From Paralimibaculum aggregatum (GTDB taxonomy: Bacteria; Pseudomonadota; Alphaproteobacteria; Rhodobacterales; Rhodobacteraceae), in the NCBI RefSeq assembly GCF_030270585.1, contig NZ_BSYI01000013.1, forward strand, positions 1 through 64,000: DNA of 64,000 nucleotides, written 5' to 3'. The position numbers and the translations under genes are program-made. The stretch's first letter is position 1, and each line of letters begins with the position of its first letter. Positions 1 to 8,838 of this stretch are shown in pieces. Under the pieces are notes generated by a model. That model did no database searches. It saw only the letters and a program-made list of their open reading frames with translations, and was not told the origin of the DNA.

Positions 1-36
1 CCAGCCAAACGGGGGGCGTGCTCCCGGATGGGCTGG

Positions 37-57
37 CCGGCGGCAGGCAGCCGCCGG
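37..57 (-). terminator. GC-rich hairpin downstream of the 60-aa gene
   Basis: Perfect 8-bp stem CCGGCGGC / GCCGCCGG around a 5-nt loop (AGGCA), two bases beyond the stop of the minus-strand gene at 60-242. It sits where a terminator would, but no T-run follows on the minus strand, so it could equally be an mRNA 3'-end stabiliser. Confidence 0.4.
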
Positions 58-59
58 GC

Positions 60-242
60 TCAGTCGTAGATCACGCCGGGCTGCAGGAGCTCGAACCCGC
101 GGATCTCGAACTCGTAGGGCCCGGACCCGTCCGCCTTGTCGGCACGGGCCAGGAGCCTGCCGTCATCGCTGCGATAGACGGCGTGGGTCGTGTGCAGGGC
201 ACGGTAGCAATGGGTGCCGTCGGGATAGATGTACCGGATCAT
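60..242 (-). CDS. Small hypothetical protein (60 aa)
   Basis: A 60-residue protein beginning MIRYIYPDGTHCYRALHTTH. It is soluble, has no signal peptide or membrane segment, and is rich in aromatic and charged residues (about ten Tyr/Phe/His) that look selected rather than like antisense noise. I do not recognise a family. A pattern of short strands separated by turns (YIYPDG, VYRSDDGR, YEFEIRG) suggests a small all-beta fold; that is inference. The upstream sequence on the minus strand carries AAACGGAGGACCCG, a good ribosome binding site, which supports this start. No other gene lies within 280 bases on the right. Confidence 0.65.
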   Translation of the reverse strand: MIRYIYPDGTHCYRALHTTHAVYRSDDGRLLARADKADGSGPYEFEIRGFELLQPGVIYD

Positions 243-529
243 CGGGTCCTCCGTTTCGCCGCCTGTCTATGGCAGGGCTGCTGACAGCGTTGTGTCAGCA
301 GGGCCCCGGCCGCAATGCCAGCCGGGCCGCGGCAGAAGCGTCGGCGGCAGGAGAAGCGCTGTCCGGCGGCCCGGTTTCCTGCACGGGGTTCGCAGGGCCG
401 GGAGGGCACCCCGCCCGGCAAACCGCAGCGCCGTCAAGTTTGCGCCACATTCTCCGCGATAATCCCGTCGGAACAGGCTGATGCGGCCTCGCGGCGGGAA
501 AGCCCCCGCCGATGCGGAAGGACGACCCC

Positions 530-1546
530 ATGGACCTGCTCGGCGAGATCGCGGCGCGCATCGGCGAGGCCTTCGGCGCGCATCTGCGCCTCGCGCCCTA
601 TTATCTCGCGAGCTTCGCCGCCATCGCCTGGCTGCTCTGGCGCCTGCGCGGTCGGCCCGGGCGCTTCCTCGGCTGGCTGCTGCCGCGGCAGATCTACCTG
701 CACCGCTCGCACATGGTCGACATCCAGGTCTTCCTGCTCGGCCGGCTGGTGGCGGCCACCGGGCTCTTCGCCAGGATCACCTTCACCGCCGGCGCGACGC
801 TGCTGACCCTGGCGCTGCTCGTTTCCGCGACGGGCGGCACATACGACCCGCCGCCGGTGAGCCCCTGGCGGATGGCGCTGGTCACGGTGCTGATGGTCGC
901 GGTGATCGACTTCTGCGGCTACTGGGTGCACCGGCTGCACCACGAGACGGCGGTGCTCTGGCCGTTCCATGCGCTGCACCACTCGGCGGAGGTGATGACG
1001 CCGGTCACCTTCTACCGCAAGCACCCGGTCTATGATCTGCTGATGACGCTGGCGGCGAGCCTCTTCGTCGGCACGGCGCAGGGGGCGATGCTGTTCCTGC
1101 TGGTGGGGCAGATCGACATGCTGACGATCGGCGGCGCGAATGCGGCGGCGGTGCTCTATACCGCGGCGATCGCCAACTTCAACCACAGCCATATCTGGGT
1201 GAGCTATGGCCGGCGGCTCAACCACGTGTTCATGTCGCCGGCACAGCACCAGATCCACCATTCCTGCGCCGTGGAGCACCACGACCGCAACTATGGCAAT
1301 GTCTTCGCGGTCTGGGACTGGATGTTCGGCACGCTCTACGTGCCGGAGCGGCCCGAGACCCTGCGCTTCGGCCTCGCCGACCGCGCGGGCCGGCCGATCC
1401 CGCAGCCGCATCCCGACCTGCGATCGGCCATGCTGCGCCCCTTTGCCGAGAGCTGGGCGGTGCTGCGCGGTCGGCGGGCGGCACCGCGGCCGGAGCCGGA
1501 AACACCGGCGCGTCGCAAGGCGCCGGGGACGCGGGCCGCCGGGTGA
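530..1546 (+). CDS. Sterol desaturase / fatty acid hydroxylase family protein
   Basis: Integral membrane di-iron oxygenase of the FA_hydroxylase superfamily (338 aa). The histidine clusters that bind the two irons are visible in order: HRLHH near residue 138, HALHH near 154, and the C-terminal HQIHH near 240 followed by HHDRN. Four or more hydrophobic segments surround them, as in sterol C5-desaturases and ceramide or lipid hydroxylases. Members hydroxylate or desaturate lipid chains or sterol-like rings; the substrate cannot be told from sequence. I chose ATG 530 because GGAAGGA lies 7-8 bases upstream; ATG 512 is in frame and would add six residues. The C terminus is a short basic Pro/Arg-rich cytosolic tail. 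It stands alone in its orientation, 100 bases before the collagen-like gene. Confidence 0.85.
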   Translation: MDLLGEIAARIGEAFGAHLRLAPYYLASFAAIAWLLWRLRGRPGRFLGWLLPRQIYLHRSHMVDIQVFLLGRLVAATGLFARITFTAGATLLTLALLVSATGGTYDPPPVSPWRMALVTVLMVAVIDFCGYWVHRLHHETAVLWPFHALHHSAEVMTPVTFYRKHPVYDLLMTLAASLFVGTAQGAMLFLLVGQIDMLTIGGANAAAVLYTAAIANFNHSHIWVSYGRRLNHVFMSPAQHQIHHSCAVEHHDRNYGNVFAVWDWMFGTLYVPERPETLRFGLADRAGRPIPQPHPDLRSAMLRPFAESWAVLRGRRAAPRPEPETPARRKAPGTRAAG

Positions 1547-1646
1547 GGCCCTCCGGGCTCTCGCGCGCGCCGAGAAGAGCGGTGCATCGTGACGGTCTTT
1601 CTGCTAAGTGGAAGTCGCAAACAAGCAGTCGAACTGCGGGGGGATC

Positions 1647-2768
1647 ATGACCGAAAAGACGACATCGCAAATCGATGCGAGCACCGGGCTCGGCTATGGC
1701 GCGGCAGGTGCTGCGGCGCTGGGGCTGGTGCTTCTGGTGCTGAACGCGGCAACCGACGACATGGTGCTGAAACTGTTCGGCGGCGTGCCGGCATCGCAGG
1801 TGACCGCGATGCAGGGCGAGCTCGCCGCGCTGAAGGCGGATCTGGCGGCACGGCCGGCACCGGAGAAGGGCGATCCGGGCCCGCAGGGCGAACCCGGCCC
1901 GCAAGGCGAGCCGGGACCGCAGGGCGCGGCCGGTGCGGTTGGCCCGCAGGGTCCGGCGGGGCCGCAGGGGCCTGCGGGTCCGCAGGGGCCGGTCGGTCCT
2001 GCCGGAGCGCAGGGGCCGAAGGGCGATACCGGTCCGGCCGGGCCGCAGGGGCCGGTCGGCCTGCAGGGGCCGAAAGGCGATGCCGGCGCGGCCGGTCCGC
2101 AGGGTCCGGTCGGCGCGGCAGGGCCGAAGGGCGATACCGGGGCGCAGGGTCCGAAGGGCGAGCGCGGCGAGACCGGCCCGGCCGGCCCGCAGGGCGCACC
2201 GGGACCCGTGGGGCCGCAGGGGCCCAAGGGCGATCCCGGCGCGCAGGGTGCCCAGGGGCCGAAGGGCGATCCGGGCCCGGCCGGTCCGCAGGGGCCGAAG
2301 GGCGACGCCGGTCCGCAGGGTCCGCAAGGTCTGCAGGGCGAAGCCGGTCCCGCCGGCCCGATGGGCGAACCGGGGGCATCGGGTGCCAGGGGCGAGACCG
2401 GTCCCGCCGGGGCACAGGGTGCCAAGGGCGATCCGGGGCCTGCCGGTCCGCCGGGGCCGAAGGGCGATGCCGGTCCAGCCGGGCCGCAGGGCGAGCCCGG
2501 GCCGCAGGGTCCGAAGGGCGATACCGGCCCCGCCGGCCCGCAGGGCGCGAAGGGTGACGTCGGCCCGCAGGGTCCGAAGGGCGACACCGGCCCCGCCGGA
2601 CCGCAAGGTCCGAAGGGTGATGCCGGTCCGCAGGGGCCCAAGGGCGATCGGGGCCCGCAAGGGCCACAGGGCGAGCCGGGGCCGCAGGGTCCGAAGGGTG
2701 ATGCCGGTCCGCAGGGTCCGAAGGGCGATCCGGGGCCGCAGGGCCCGGCCGGGCAACCGGCCGAGTAG
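1647..2768 (+). CDS. Membrane-anchored collagen-like protein
   Basis: 373-residue protein with a short N terminus, one hydrophobic helix (about residues 13-33, [20 protein letters not shown]), a spacer to residue 74, then 99 uninterrupted Gly-X-Y triplets (residues 75-371) and only two residues after them. GPKGD, GPQGP and GPAGPQ triplets dominate, and KGD/KGE pairs are the ones known to stabilise collagen triple helices by salt bridges. With no prolyl hydroxylase, bacterial collagens rely on such charge pairs. There is no globular trimerisation head at the C terminus, so the residue 34-74 spacer ([13 protein letters not shown], heptad-like) may trimerise the chains. Probably a type II membrane protein projecting a roughly 300-residue rod into the periplasm. 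ATG 1647 has GGGGGG upstream; GTG 1608 is in frame but less likely. Confidence 0.85.
   Translation: MTEKTTSQIDASTGLGYGAAGAAALGLVLLVLNAATDDMVLKLFGGVPASQVTAMQGELAALKADLAARPAPEKGDPGPQGEPGPQGEPGPQGAAGAVGPQGPAGPQGPAGPQGPVGPAGAQGPKGDTGPAGPQGPVGLQGPKGDAGAAGPQGPVGAAGPKGDTGAQGPKGERGETGPAGPQGAPGPVGPQGPKGDPGAQGAQGPKGDPGPAGPQGPKGDAGPQGPQGLQGEAGPAGPMGEPGASGARGETGPAGAQGAKGDPGPAGPPGPKGDAGPAGPQGEPGPQGPKGDTGPAGPQGAKGDVGPQGPKGDTGPAGPQGPKGDAGPQGPKGDRGPQGPQGEPGPQGPKGDAGPQGPKGDPGPQGPAGQPAE
1869..2759 (+). repeat. 99 consecutive Gly-X-Y codon triplets (9-bp periodic repeat)
   Basis: Nine-base periodicity (GGN-NNN-NNN) without a single interruption through the collagen-like gene, mostly built from GGN-CCG-CAG, GGN-CCG-AAG and GGC-GAT-NNN units. 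Such arrays can change length by slippage or unequal recombination, and they create very long spurious reading frames on both strands. Confidence 0.95.
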
Positions 2769-2795
2769 CACCGCTCGCCCGGGTGGCACGATCCC

Positions 2796-2835
2796 GGCCC
2801 GGCCGCGCCCCCAAGCGCGGCCGGGCCTTTCTCGT
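2796..2835 (+). terminator. Rho-independent terminator of the collagen-like gene
   Basis: Perfect 13-bp stem GGCCCGGCCGCGC / GCGCGGCCGGGCC around a 6-nt loop (CCCCAA), immediately followed by the T-rich tail TTTCTCGTT. It lies 27 bases after the stop codon of the collagen-like gene. One of the clearest intrinsic terminators in the window. Confidence 0.85.
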
Positions 2836-3000
2836 TCCGGCAGGCGGTGCCTGCCCGCTTCCCGGCGCCTGCGGCGGCGTTCCCCGTGGAACAGCGCCGG
2901 CTGCCCGCGCCTCGGCAGATCGCCCCGACGGGCGCCCGGCCCCTTGACCTTTCGCCCGTGGCGTACAGCATGTGCGCGCAAGCGAAAGGAAGTCCCCGCC

Positions 3001-4182
3001 ATGCCCGACACCTACACGCCGCAGGAGATGCTCGCCCGGCTGGTCGCCTTCCCGACCGTCTCGCGCGACAGCAATCTCGCGCTGATCGACTTCGTCCGCG
3101 ACTATCTCGCGGGCCATGGCGTCGAGAGCCGCCTCGTGCACAACGAGGAGGGCACCAAGGCCAATCTCTATGCCCAGATCGGCCCCGCGGAGCCCGGCGG
3201 CATCATCCTCTCGGGCCATACCGACGTGGTGCCGGTGGATGGCCAGCCCTGGAGCACCGACCCCTTCCGCCTCGTCGAGCGCGACGACCGGCTCTATGGC
3301 CGCGGCTCCTGCGACATGAAGGGCTTCGACGCGCTGGTGCTCGCCGCGGTGCCGGAGATGCTCGCCGCGCCGCTGAAGCGCCCGGTGCAGATCGCGCTCT
3401 CCTATGACGAGGAGGTGGGCTGCCTTGGCGCGCCCTCGATGATCGCCGAGATGCGCGAGACCCTGCCGCCGGCCTCCGCCGTGGTGGTCGGCGAGCCGAC
3501 CGAGATGCGCGTGGTCAGCCGGCACAAGGGCGTCACCGGGCTGCAGACCCATGTGCTCGGCTACGAGGTGCATTCCTCGCTCTGCCACCAGGGCGTCTCG
3601 GCGGTGATGACTGCGGCGCGGCTGATCTCCTGGGCGGCCGAGCGCATGGCCGAGAACAAGGCCGCGGCCGAGACCGGCTCCGACCCGGTGGGCCAGCTCT
3701 TCGAGCCGCCCTATACCACGCTCCATGTCGGGCGCATCGAGGGCGGTACCGCGCACAACATCACCGCCAAGGACTGCCGCTTCTCGATGGACATCCGCTC
3801 GATGCCCGGCGAGAGCCAGGAGGCGTGGATCGCCCGCTACCGCGCCCATTGCGAGGAGATCGCGGCGGAGATCCGCGCCGTGCGTCCGGAGGCCGGCATC
3901 GAGGTCAGCATCCGCAGCCAGGCGCCCGGCTGCCGCAAGGAGCCCGAGGAGACCGCCGCGGCGGAGCATCTTGCCCGCGCGCTCACCGGCGACAACGGCG
4001 AGCACGTGGTGGCCTATGGCACCGAGGCCGGGCAGTTCCAGGATGCCGGCTATTCCGCGATCATCTGCGGGCCGGGCTCGATCGAGCAGGCGCACCAAGC
4101 GGACGAGTTCATTTCCAAGGCCCAGTTCGCCGAGGGCGCGCGTTTCGTCTCGCGGGTCATCGACCGGCTGGCCGCCGCCTGA
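3001..4182 (+). CDS. argE: Acetylornithine deacetylase (ArgE-type M20 metallopeptidase)
   Basis: 393-aa zinc-dependent amidohydrolase of the M20A family that removes the acetyl group of N-acetylornithine or a related N-acyl amino acid. Seen: the metal-binding motif GHTDVVP near residue 76, the second metal block [10 protein letters not shown] near 101, the catalytic acid pair in YDEEVGC near 135, and a central dimerisation domain ([19 protein letters not shown]). Length matches the ArgE family. GAAAGGA lies 11 bases before ATG 3001. It is followed after 60 bases by a second M20 hydrolase and then an EamA transporter in the same direction, so it may serve amino-acid-conjugate catabolism and not only arginine synthesis. 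ArgE versus succinyl-diaminopimelate desuccinylase is decided on the [10 protein letters not shown] motif and is fairly secure. Confidence 0.85.
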   Translation: MPDTYTPQEMLARLVAFPTVSRDSNLALIDFVRDYLAGHGVESRLVHNEEGTKANLYAQIGPAEPGGIILSGHTDVVPVDGQPWSTDPFRLVERDDRLYGRGSCDMKGFDALVLAAVPEMLAAPLKRPVQIALSYDEEVGCLGAPSMIAEMRETLPPASAVVVGEPTEMRVVSRHKGVTGLQTHVLGYEVHSSLCHQGVSAVMTAARLISWAAERMAENKAAAETGSDPVGQLFEPPYTTLHVGRIEGGTAHNITAKDCRFSMDIRSMPGESQEAWIARYRAHCEEIAAEIRAVRPEAGIEVSIRSQAPGCRKEPEETAAAEHLARALTGDNGEHVVAYGTEAGQFQDAGYSAIICGPGSIEQAHQADEFISKAQFAEGARFVSRVIDRLAAA

Positions 4183-4242
4183 CGCCCAGGGCACACGCCC
4201 GAACATTTCAAGCCATTCACGAGCTCCCACGAGGACACGACA

Positions 4243-5412
4243 ATGCCCGTCATCAACCGCATCGCCGACATGGCCGACGAGATCGCCGCCTGGCGCCACG
4301 ACATCCACGCCCATCCCGAGCTCGGCTTCGAGGTGCACCGGACCGCGGGCGTGGTGGCCGAGAAGCTCCGCAGCTTCGGCTGCGACGAGGTCTTCGAGGG
4401 CATCGGGCGCACCGGAGTGGTGGGCGTGATCCGCGGCCAGCGCACCGGCTCGGGGCATGTGATCGGGCTGCGCGCCGACATGGACGCGCTGCCGATCCAG
4501 GAGGTGCGGGACCTGCCCTACAAGTCGACCAGCCCCGGCCACATGCATGCCTGCGGCCATGACGGGCACACCGCCATGCTGCTCGGTGCCGCGCGCTATC
4601 TCGCCGAGACGCGCAATTTCGACGGCACCGCGGTGGTGATCTTCCAGCCGGCGGAGGAGGGCGGCGGCGGTGGCCGCGAGATGGTGAACGACGGGCTGAT
4701 GGAACGCTTCGGCATCCAGAAGGTCTTCGGCATGCACAACTATCCGGGCCTGCCGGTGGGCCAGTTCGCGATCCGTCCGGGGCCGATCATGGCGGCGGCG
4801 GATCTCTTCACCATCCGCGTCGAGGGGGTCGGAGGGCACGCCGCGCGGCCGCATGCCTGCATCGACACGACGCTGGTGGCGGCGCAGATCCTGACCGCGC
4901 TGCAATCGGTGGTGGCGCGCAATGTCGACCCGATCGAGAACGCCGTGGTCAGCGTCACCTCGGTGGATACCGGGCCCTGGTCGCACAACGTGATCCCGCA
5001 GCATGTCGAACTCACCGGCACCGCACGGGCGCTCGCCGAGCCGGTGCGCGACCTGGTGGAGGACCGCATCGGCCTGATCGCGCGCCACACCGCGCGGGCC
5101 TTCGGCGCGGTGGCGGAATACACCTATGTCCGCGACTACCCGGTCACGATCAACGGCGCCGCCGAGGCCGGCTTCGCCGGCGACGTGGCCGAGCAGGTGG
5201 CGGGACAGGGCCGGGTCGACCGCGATGTGGCGCCGGTGATGGGGGGGGAGGATTTCTCCTTCATGCTCAACGCCCGCCCCGGCGCGCTGATCTGGGTGGG
5301 CAACGGCGATACCGCCGGCGTGCACCACCCGGAATACGACTTCAACGACGAGGCGATTCCCTATGGCTGCTCCTACTGGGCGCGGCTGGTGGAGACCGCG
5401 ATGCCGGCCTGA
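4243..5412 (+). CDS. M20D amidohydrolase (hippurate hydrolase / IAA-amino acid hydrolase type)
   Basis: 389-aa metallo-amidohydrolase that cleaves N-acyl amino acids such as N-benzoylglycine (hippurate) or N-acetyl amino acids. Visible M20D signatures: HDIHAHPELGFEVH at the N terminus, LRADMDALP near residue 80, the metal-binding HACGHDGHTAMLLGAA near 104, FQPAEEGGGGG near 130, and the C-terminal MGGEDFSFML. An AGGA sequence eight bases upstream supports ATG 4243. The tandem arrangement with the ArgE-type gene suggests joint deacylation of amino-acid conjugates; the exact substrate is not readable. Confidence 0.88.
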   Translation: MPVINRIADMADEIAAWRHDIHAHPELGFEVHRTAGVVAEKLRSFGCDEVFEGIGRTGVVGVIRGQRTGSGHVIGLRADMDALPIQEVRDLPYKSTSPGHMHACGHDGHTAMLLGAARYLAETRNFDGTAVVIFQPAEEGGGGGREMVNDGLMERFGIQKVFGMHNYPGLPVGQFAIRPGPIMAAADLFTIRVEGVGGHAARPHACIDTTLVAAQILTALQSVVARNVDPIENAVVSVTSVDTGPWSHNVIPQHVELTGTARALAEPVRDLVEDRIGLIARHTARAFGAVAEYTYVRDYPVTINGAAEAGFAGDVAEQVAGQGRVDRDVAPVMGGEDFSFMLNARPGALIWVGNGDTAGVHHPEYDFNDEAIPYGCSYWARLVETAMPA

Positions 5413-5525
5413 GCGGGGTTGACCTGCTGGCGGGGGCTGCTATCCCCCGCTCCACCTCGGGCACAGGGTTCAGGGCCATGCGATGCGGAGATGCCTCCGC
5501 GCCGCCGATGCATGGAGACCGCCCG

Positions 5526-6470
5526 ATGCCGCTTTCGCCCAGCACATCCCTCGCATCCCGCGCGCCCCGATTTGCCGGCGCTCCGCTGGCCTGGGCGGCC
5601 CTTCCCGGCATCGGCCTCGCCTGGGGGGCGACGGGCCTCCTCGCCAAGATCGCTGCCGGCGGGAGCCATGGCGCGGTGCAGCTGGCCTTCTGGCAGACGC
5701 TGATCGCCGTGACGGTGTTCACCGCGATTCTCCGGGTCCGGGGGATGGCGCTGCCGCTCGGCCGGCGGCACCTGCTGTTCTATGCCGTCTGCGGGCTGCT
5801 CGGCACGGCGCTGCCGCACACGGTCAGCTTCGTCTCGATCCGGCATCTGCCGGTGGGCGTGCAGGCGCTGACGCTTTCCACCGTGCCGATGCTCACCCTC
5901 GTGCTGGCGCTCGTCACCGGAGCCGAGCGCGGGGATCCGCGGCGGGTGCTCGGCATCGTGCTCGGCCTCGCGGCGATGCTGCTGATCGTGCTGCCCGGCA
6001 GCAGCCTGCCGGAGCGCGGGCAGGCGCTGTGGCTCCTGCTGCCGATGCTGGTCGCGCTGTCCTATGCCGGGGAGAACACCGTCATCGCCGCGAGCCGGCC
6101 GGAGGGGCTGAAACCCGTGCAGGTGATGTGCGGGCTCTCCTGGGCCGCGGCGCTGATGCTCGCGCCGCTGGTGGCGATGGCCGAAGGGCCGGTGCTGCCC
6201 GCCGCGATCGGCATGGCGGAGGCGGCGCTCGTGGCCTGCGCGCTGCTGCATGTGGTGGCCTATTTCGGCTTCGTCTGGCTGATCGGCCATGCCGGGCCGG
6301 TCTTCGCGGCGCAGGTCGGCTATCTCGTCACCGCTTCGGGAATCGGCTGGGGCATGGCGCTGCTCGGCGAGCGGCATTCGCCCTGGGTCTGGGCGGCGGC
6401 GGTGCTGGTCTTCGCCGGTCTCGCGCTGGTGCGGCCGCGGCGATGCGGCGAGAGCCCGACTGAGGGATAA
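5526..6470 (+). CDS. EamA/DMT family transporter (RhaT-like)
   Basis: 314-aa inner-membrane protein with about ten hydrophobic helices arranged as two EamA repeats, the layout of drug/metabolite exporters such as RhtA and YdcZ relatives. The motif WAALPGIGLAWGATGLLAK marks the first repeat. Start at ATG 5526 is preferred because GGAG lies nine bases upstream; ATG 5478 would add 16 residues with no transmembrane contribution. It lies 113 bases after the two M20 amidohydrolases in the same direction and may export an amino acid or deacylated product. Substrate unknown. Confidence 0.8.
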   Translation: MPLSPSTSLASRAPRFAGAPLAWAALPGIGLAWGATGLLAKIAAGGSHGAVQLAFWQTLIAVTVFTAILRVRGMALPLGRRHLLFYAVCGLLGTALPHTVSFVSIRHLPVGVQALTLSTVPMLTLVLALVTGAERGDPRRVLGIVLGLAAMLLIVLPGSSLPERGQALWLLLPMLVALSYAGENTVIAASRPEGLKPVQVMCGLSWAAALMLAPLVAMAEGPVLPAAIGMAEAALVACALLHVVAYFGFVWLIGHAGPVFAAQVGYLVTASGIGWGMALLGERHSPWVWAAAVLVFAGLALVRPRRCGESPTEG

Positions 6471-6633
6471 GCGCCACGCAATGGACGAGGGGCGCGATTT
6501 CTGGTAACGATAATAAGGGTGTGTGTGGAGCGAGACGCCTTGGCACTGTGGCCTTGGCGCATCGCTATGGAGAACCGGGCCGCGGCGGCAACTGGCCGGG
6601 GCGGGTTCGATGCGTCGAGGAGTGGGTGTCGCC

Positions 6634-8094
6634 ATGTGGGACGAGGACGACGAGGACGGCGCGCGCGCGCGTCGGGTCCAGCTGTGGAACCGCGCCTGCG
6701 GTAGTGCTCTCGCGCCGGTCAGGGTTCTCGTGGCGGTGCTGGCACCGCTCCTGCTGATGGCGCTCGCCGTGCCCGGTGCGGTGTCCGACCCCTTCGTGGC
6801 CGCGCCGGTCTATCCGATGCTGCTCGGCGATGCCGGTCCGGCGCTCTCGCGGGCGCTGGGCGAGGGCCGCTGGCTTGGCTGGCTCTGGGCGATGGAGGCC
6901 TCGGAGATCTCGCTCGCGGGCCAGCAGATGCTGTATTTCGGTCTCTGGGCGGTGGCGGCGGCGGCGCTGGCACTCGGGATCTTCCGCATGGACACCACCC
7001 CATGGCGCGCCTGGATCGCGGCGGCGGCGCTGTTCTTCGCGCCGCCGGCGGCCGAGCTTGCGCGGGCCTTTCCGGAGCTGGTGCCCGCGGTGGCGGTGAT
7101 CGCCGCCTATGCGCTTGCAGTGGCGATCCTGCCGCTCGCGGCGGCGCAATGGGCGGCGCTGGTGGCGGTGCCGCTCGGGCTGATGGCGGATGTCGCGGTG
7201 CCGCTGGTGCTGCTGGCGGTTCTGCTTGCCGGCGCCTGGCCCGACGAGCGGCCGGGGGCGCTCGGCCGCTCGCTACTGGCGGTGCTGGCCGGGCTGGTGA
7301 TCGGGGTGGTGGCGATCTTCGTGCTCAACTGGGCCATGCATGGCGCGCTGGGCGTGCTGCGCGAGCCGGCCGGCGCGGCGCCCGAGGATCCGCTCGACCT
7401 GCTCGCGCCCTGGCTGGTGCGGATGGCGCTCGGGCTCTTCGGGCCGGAGCCGCTGCTCGGCGCGGGGCTCGTGGCGCTCGGCCTCGTGGTGCTGTTCCTC
7501 TGGGCGCCGCCGCTGGCGCACCGGCTGCTCGGCGGGCTCGGGATCGTGCTGCTGGTGGTCAGCATCGGCGCGATGCACAGCAGCCGGGTGCCGGCCTTCT
7601 CCGAGGCGCTGGCGGTCTGGCTGCTGGTGGTGGCGGTGCTGTCCTGGGCGGCGCAGTGCCCGCCGCATCGGGCGATCGGTGCGGGCTTCACCGTGGCGCT
7701 GGGCCTGGCGGCGGTGCAGGGGCTCGATTTCTGGCGCGACCGGCTTGGCGGCGCCGCACGCTATCAGGCGGCGAGCCGGGCGCTGGCGGCGGAGATCGTC
7801 GCCGCGGCGCCCGGGCAGGGACCGCTGGTGCTTGCCGGCTCGCCCGGCGCGGTGGCCGGCGCCTCGGTGCTGGGCGAGTTCCGGGCGCTGGCGCTGCGCA
7901 TTGCCTATCTCACCGGGCGCGATGCCGTGCAGTGCCCGAGCCTCGACACGCTCTGCGCGGCGCACCGGGCGGACTTCCTCGACATGCCGCATCGGCCGCA
8001 GCCGGGCTGGGTGGAACCCTCCGGCCCGGGTGAGACCGCGCCGGTGCTGGTGCGGCTGCCGGACGGCGTCTTCCGCCCGGCGCCGAAGCGCTGA
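6634..8094 (+). CDS. Polytopic membrane protein, glycosyltransferase-like layout (unrecognised)
   Basis: 486-aa protein with an acidic start (MWDEDDEDGARARR), about ten to twelve hydrophobic helices spread over residues 20-370, and a soluble C-terminal region of about 110 residues. The overall layout, including SDPFVAAPVYPMLLGD after the first helix, recalls PMT/ArnT-type glycosyltransferases of the GT-C fold, but the acidic first-loop DE/DD catalytic motif of that fold is not evident. The C-terminal soluble part ends LPDGVFRPAPKR and holds three cysteines (CPSLDTLC plus one). Start: GAGGAG is eleven bases before ATG 6634; in-frame ATG 6610 and GTG 6523 are possible. Family assignment is weak. 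Confidence 0.6.
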   Translation: MWDEDDEDGARARRVQLWNRACGSALAPVRVLVAVLAPLLLMALAVPGAVSDPFVAAPVYPMLLGDAGPALSRALGEGRWLGWLWAMEASEISLAGQQMLYFGLWAVAAAALALGIFRMDTTPWRAWIAAAALFFAPPAAELARAFPELVPAVAVIAAYALAVAILPLAAAQWAALVAVPLGLMADVAVPLVLLAVLLAGAWPDERPGALGRSLLAVLAGLVIGVVAIFVLNWAMHGALGVLREPAGAAPEDPLDLLAPWLVRMALGLFGPEPLLGAGLVALGLVVLFLWAPPLAHRLLGGLGIVLLVVSIGAMHSSRVPAFSEALAVWLLVVAVLSWAAQCPPHRAIGAGFTVALGLAAVQGLDFWRDRLGGAARYQAASRALAAEIVAAAPGQGPLVLAGSPGAVAGASVLGEFRALALRIAYLTGRDAVQCPSLDTLCAAHRADFLDMPHRPQPGWVEPSGPGETAPVLVRLPDGVFRPAPKR

Positions 8095-8101
8095 GGCGGG
8101 A

Positions 8102-8836
8102 TCAGGTCGAGCCTTCGGCGGGCGGTTCCTCGCCGCTCGCCGCGCTCTCGGCCGGCGCGGCAGCCGCGGGTTTCGGCTGCGCCTTGGCGACGCCCACGAG
8201 GGCCGGGCGCAGCAGCCGGTCGGCGATGATGAAGCCGGCCTGCATCACCTCGATCACGGTGCCCGGCTGGGCGTCCGGCACCGGCGCCTCGAACATCGCC
8301 TGGTGGCGGTTGGGGTCGAACTTGTCGCCCTTGGCCGGCTCCACGGGCTGGATCTTGTGCTTGGCGAAGGCGTTGAGCAGCTCGCGTTGGGTCAGCTCGA
8401 CCCCTTCGAGGAAGCTGGCATGGTTCTCGCGCAGGCCTTCATCCGCCGCGGCGACCGCGCGGGCGAGGTTGTCGTGCACGCTCAGCAGATCGCGCGCCAG
8501 CTTGGTGCCGCCATAGGTCTCGGCATCGCGGCGGTCGCGCTCGGCCCGGCGGCGGACATTCTCCGCCTCGGCCAGCGCGCGCATCAGCCGGTCCTTCATC
8601 TCGTCGCGCTCCGCCTCCAGTTCGGTGACACGCGCCTCGAGCGCGGCAAGCTCCTCCGCCGCCACGGCATCGCCGAGCCCGGGGACGAGGTCCTCGGCGC
8701 TCAGCCCGGATTTCCGATCCGGGGTCGCCGCCGTGTCCTCCGCATCGCCGGCGATGTCGCCAGCGGCGCCCGAAGCGGTGTCCTCCGGGCGCATGCCTGC
8801 TGCCGTGTCGGGGGATTTCTCCGCGTCGTTACCCAT
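8102..8836 (-). CDS. grpE: Nucleotide exchange factor GrpE
   Basis: 244-aa DnaK co-chaperone that releases ADP from DnaK. Architecture: an acidic, probably disordered N terminus (to about residue 50), a long charged helix/coiled coil (LAALEARVTELEAERDEMKDR and on), and the conserved beta-wing domain with VEPAKGDKFDPNRHQAMFEAP and VIEVMQAGFIIADRLLRPALVGVAK, the GrpE family signature. The C terminus is a Pro/Ala/Glu tail longer than in E. coli GrpE. It starts two bases after the hrcA stop, so the two form a heat-shock operon. AAGGAAAGG overlaps the hrcA end and gives the ribosome binding site. Confidence 0.95.
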   Translation of the reverse strand: MGNDAEKSPDTAAGMRPEDTASGAAGDIAGDAEDTAATPDRKSGLSAEDLVPGLGDAVAAEELAALEARVTELEAERDEMKDRLMRALAEAENVRRRAERDRRDAETYGGTKLARDLLSVHDNLARAVAAADEGLRENHASFLEGVELTQRELLNAFAKHKIQPVEPAKGDKFDPNRHQAMFEAPVPDAQPGTVIEVMQAGFIIADRLLRPALVGVAKAQPKPAAAAPAESAASGEEPPAEGST

Positions 8837-8838
8837 CT

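Noticed and set aside
1869-2759. Direct repeats in the collagen-like gene as a CRISPR array
   Set aside because: They are in-frame Gly-X-Y codons of 9-base period without spacers; no cas genes nearby.
1645-5328. 1227-aa minus-strand open frame, and a 593-aa frame beside it
   Set aside because: Antisense to the collagen-like and two M20 genes; it owes its length to the 9-base Gly-X-Y periodicity and high GC, and its translation has no family motif.
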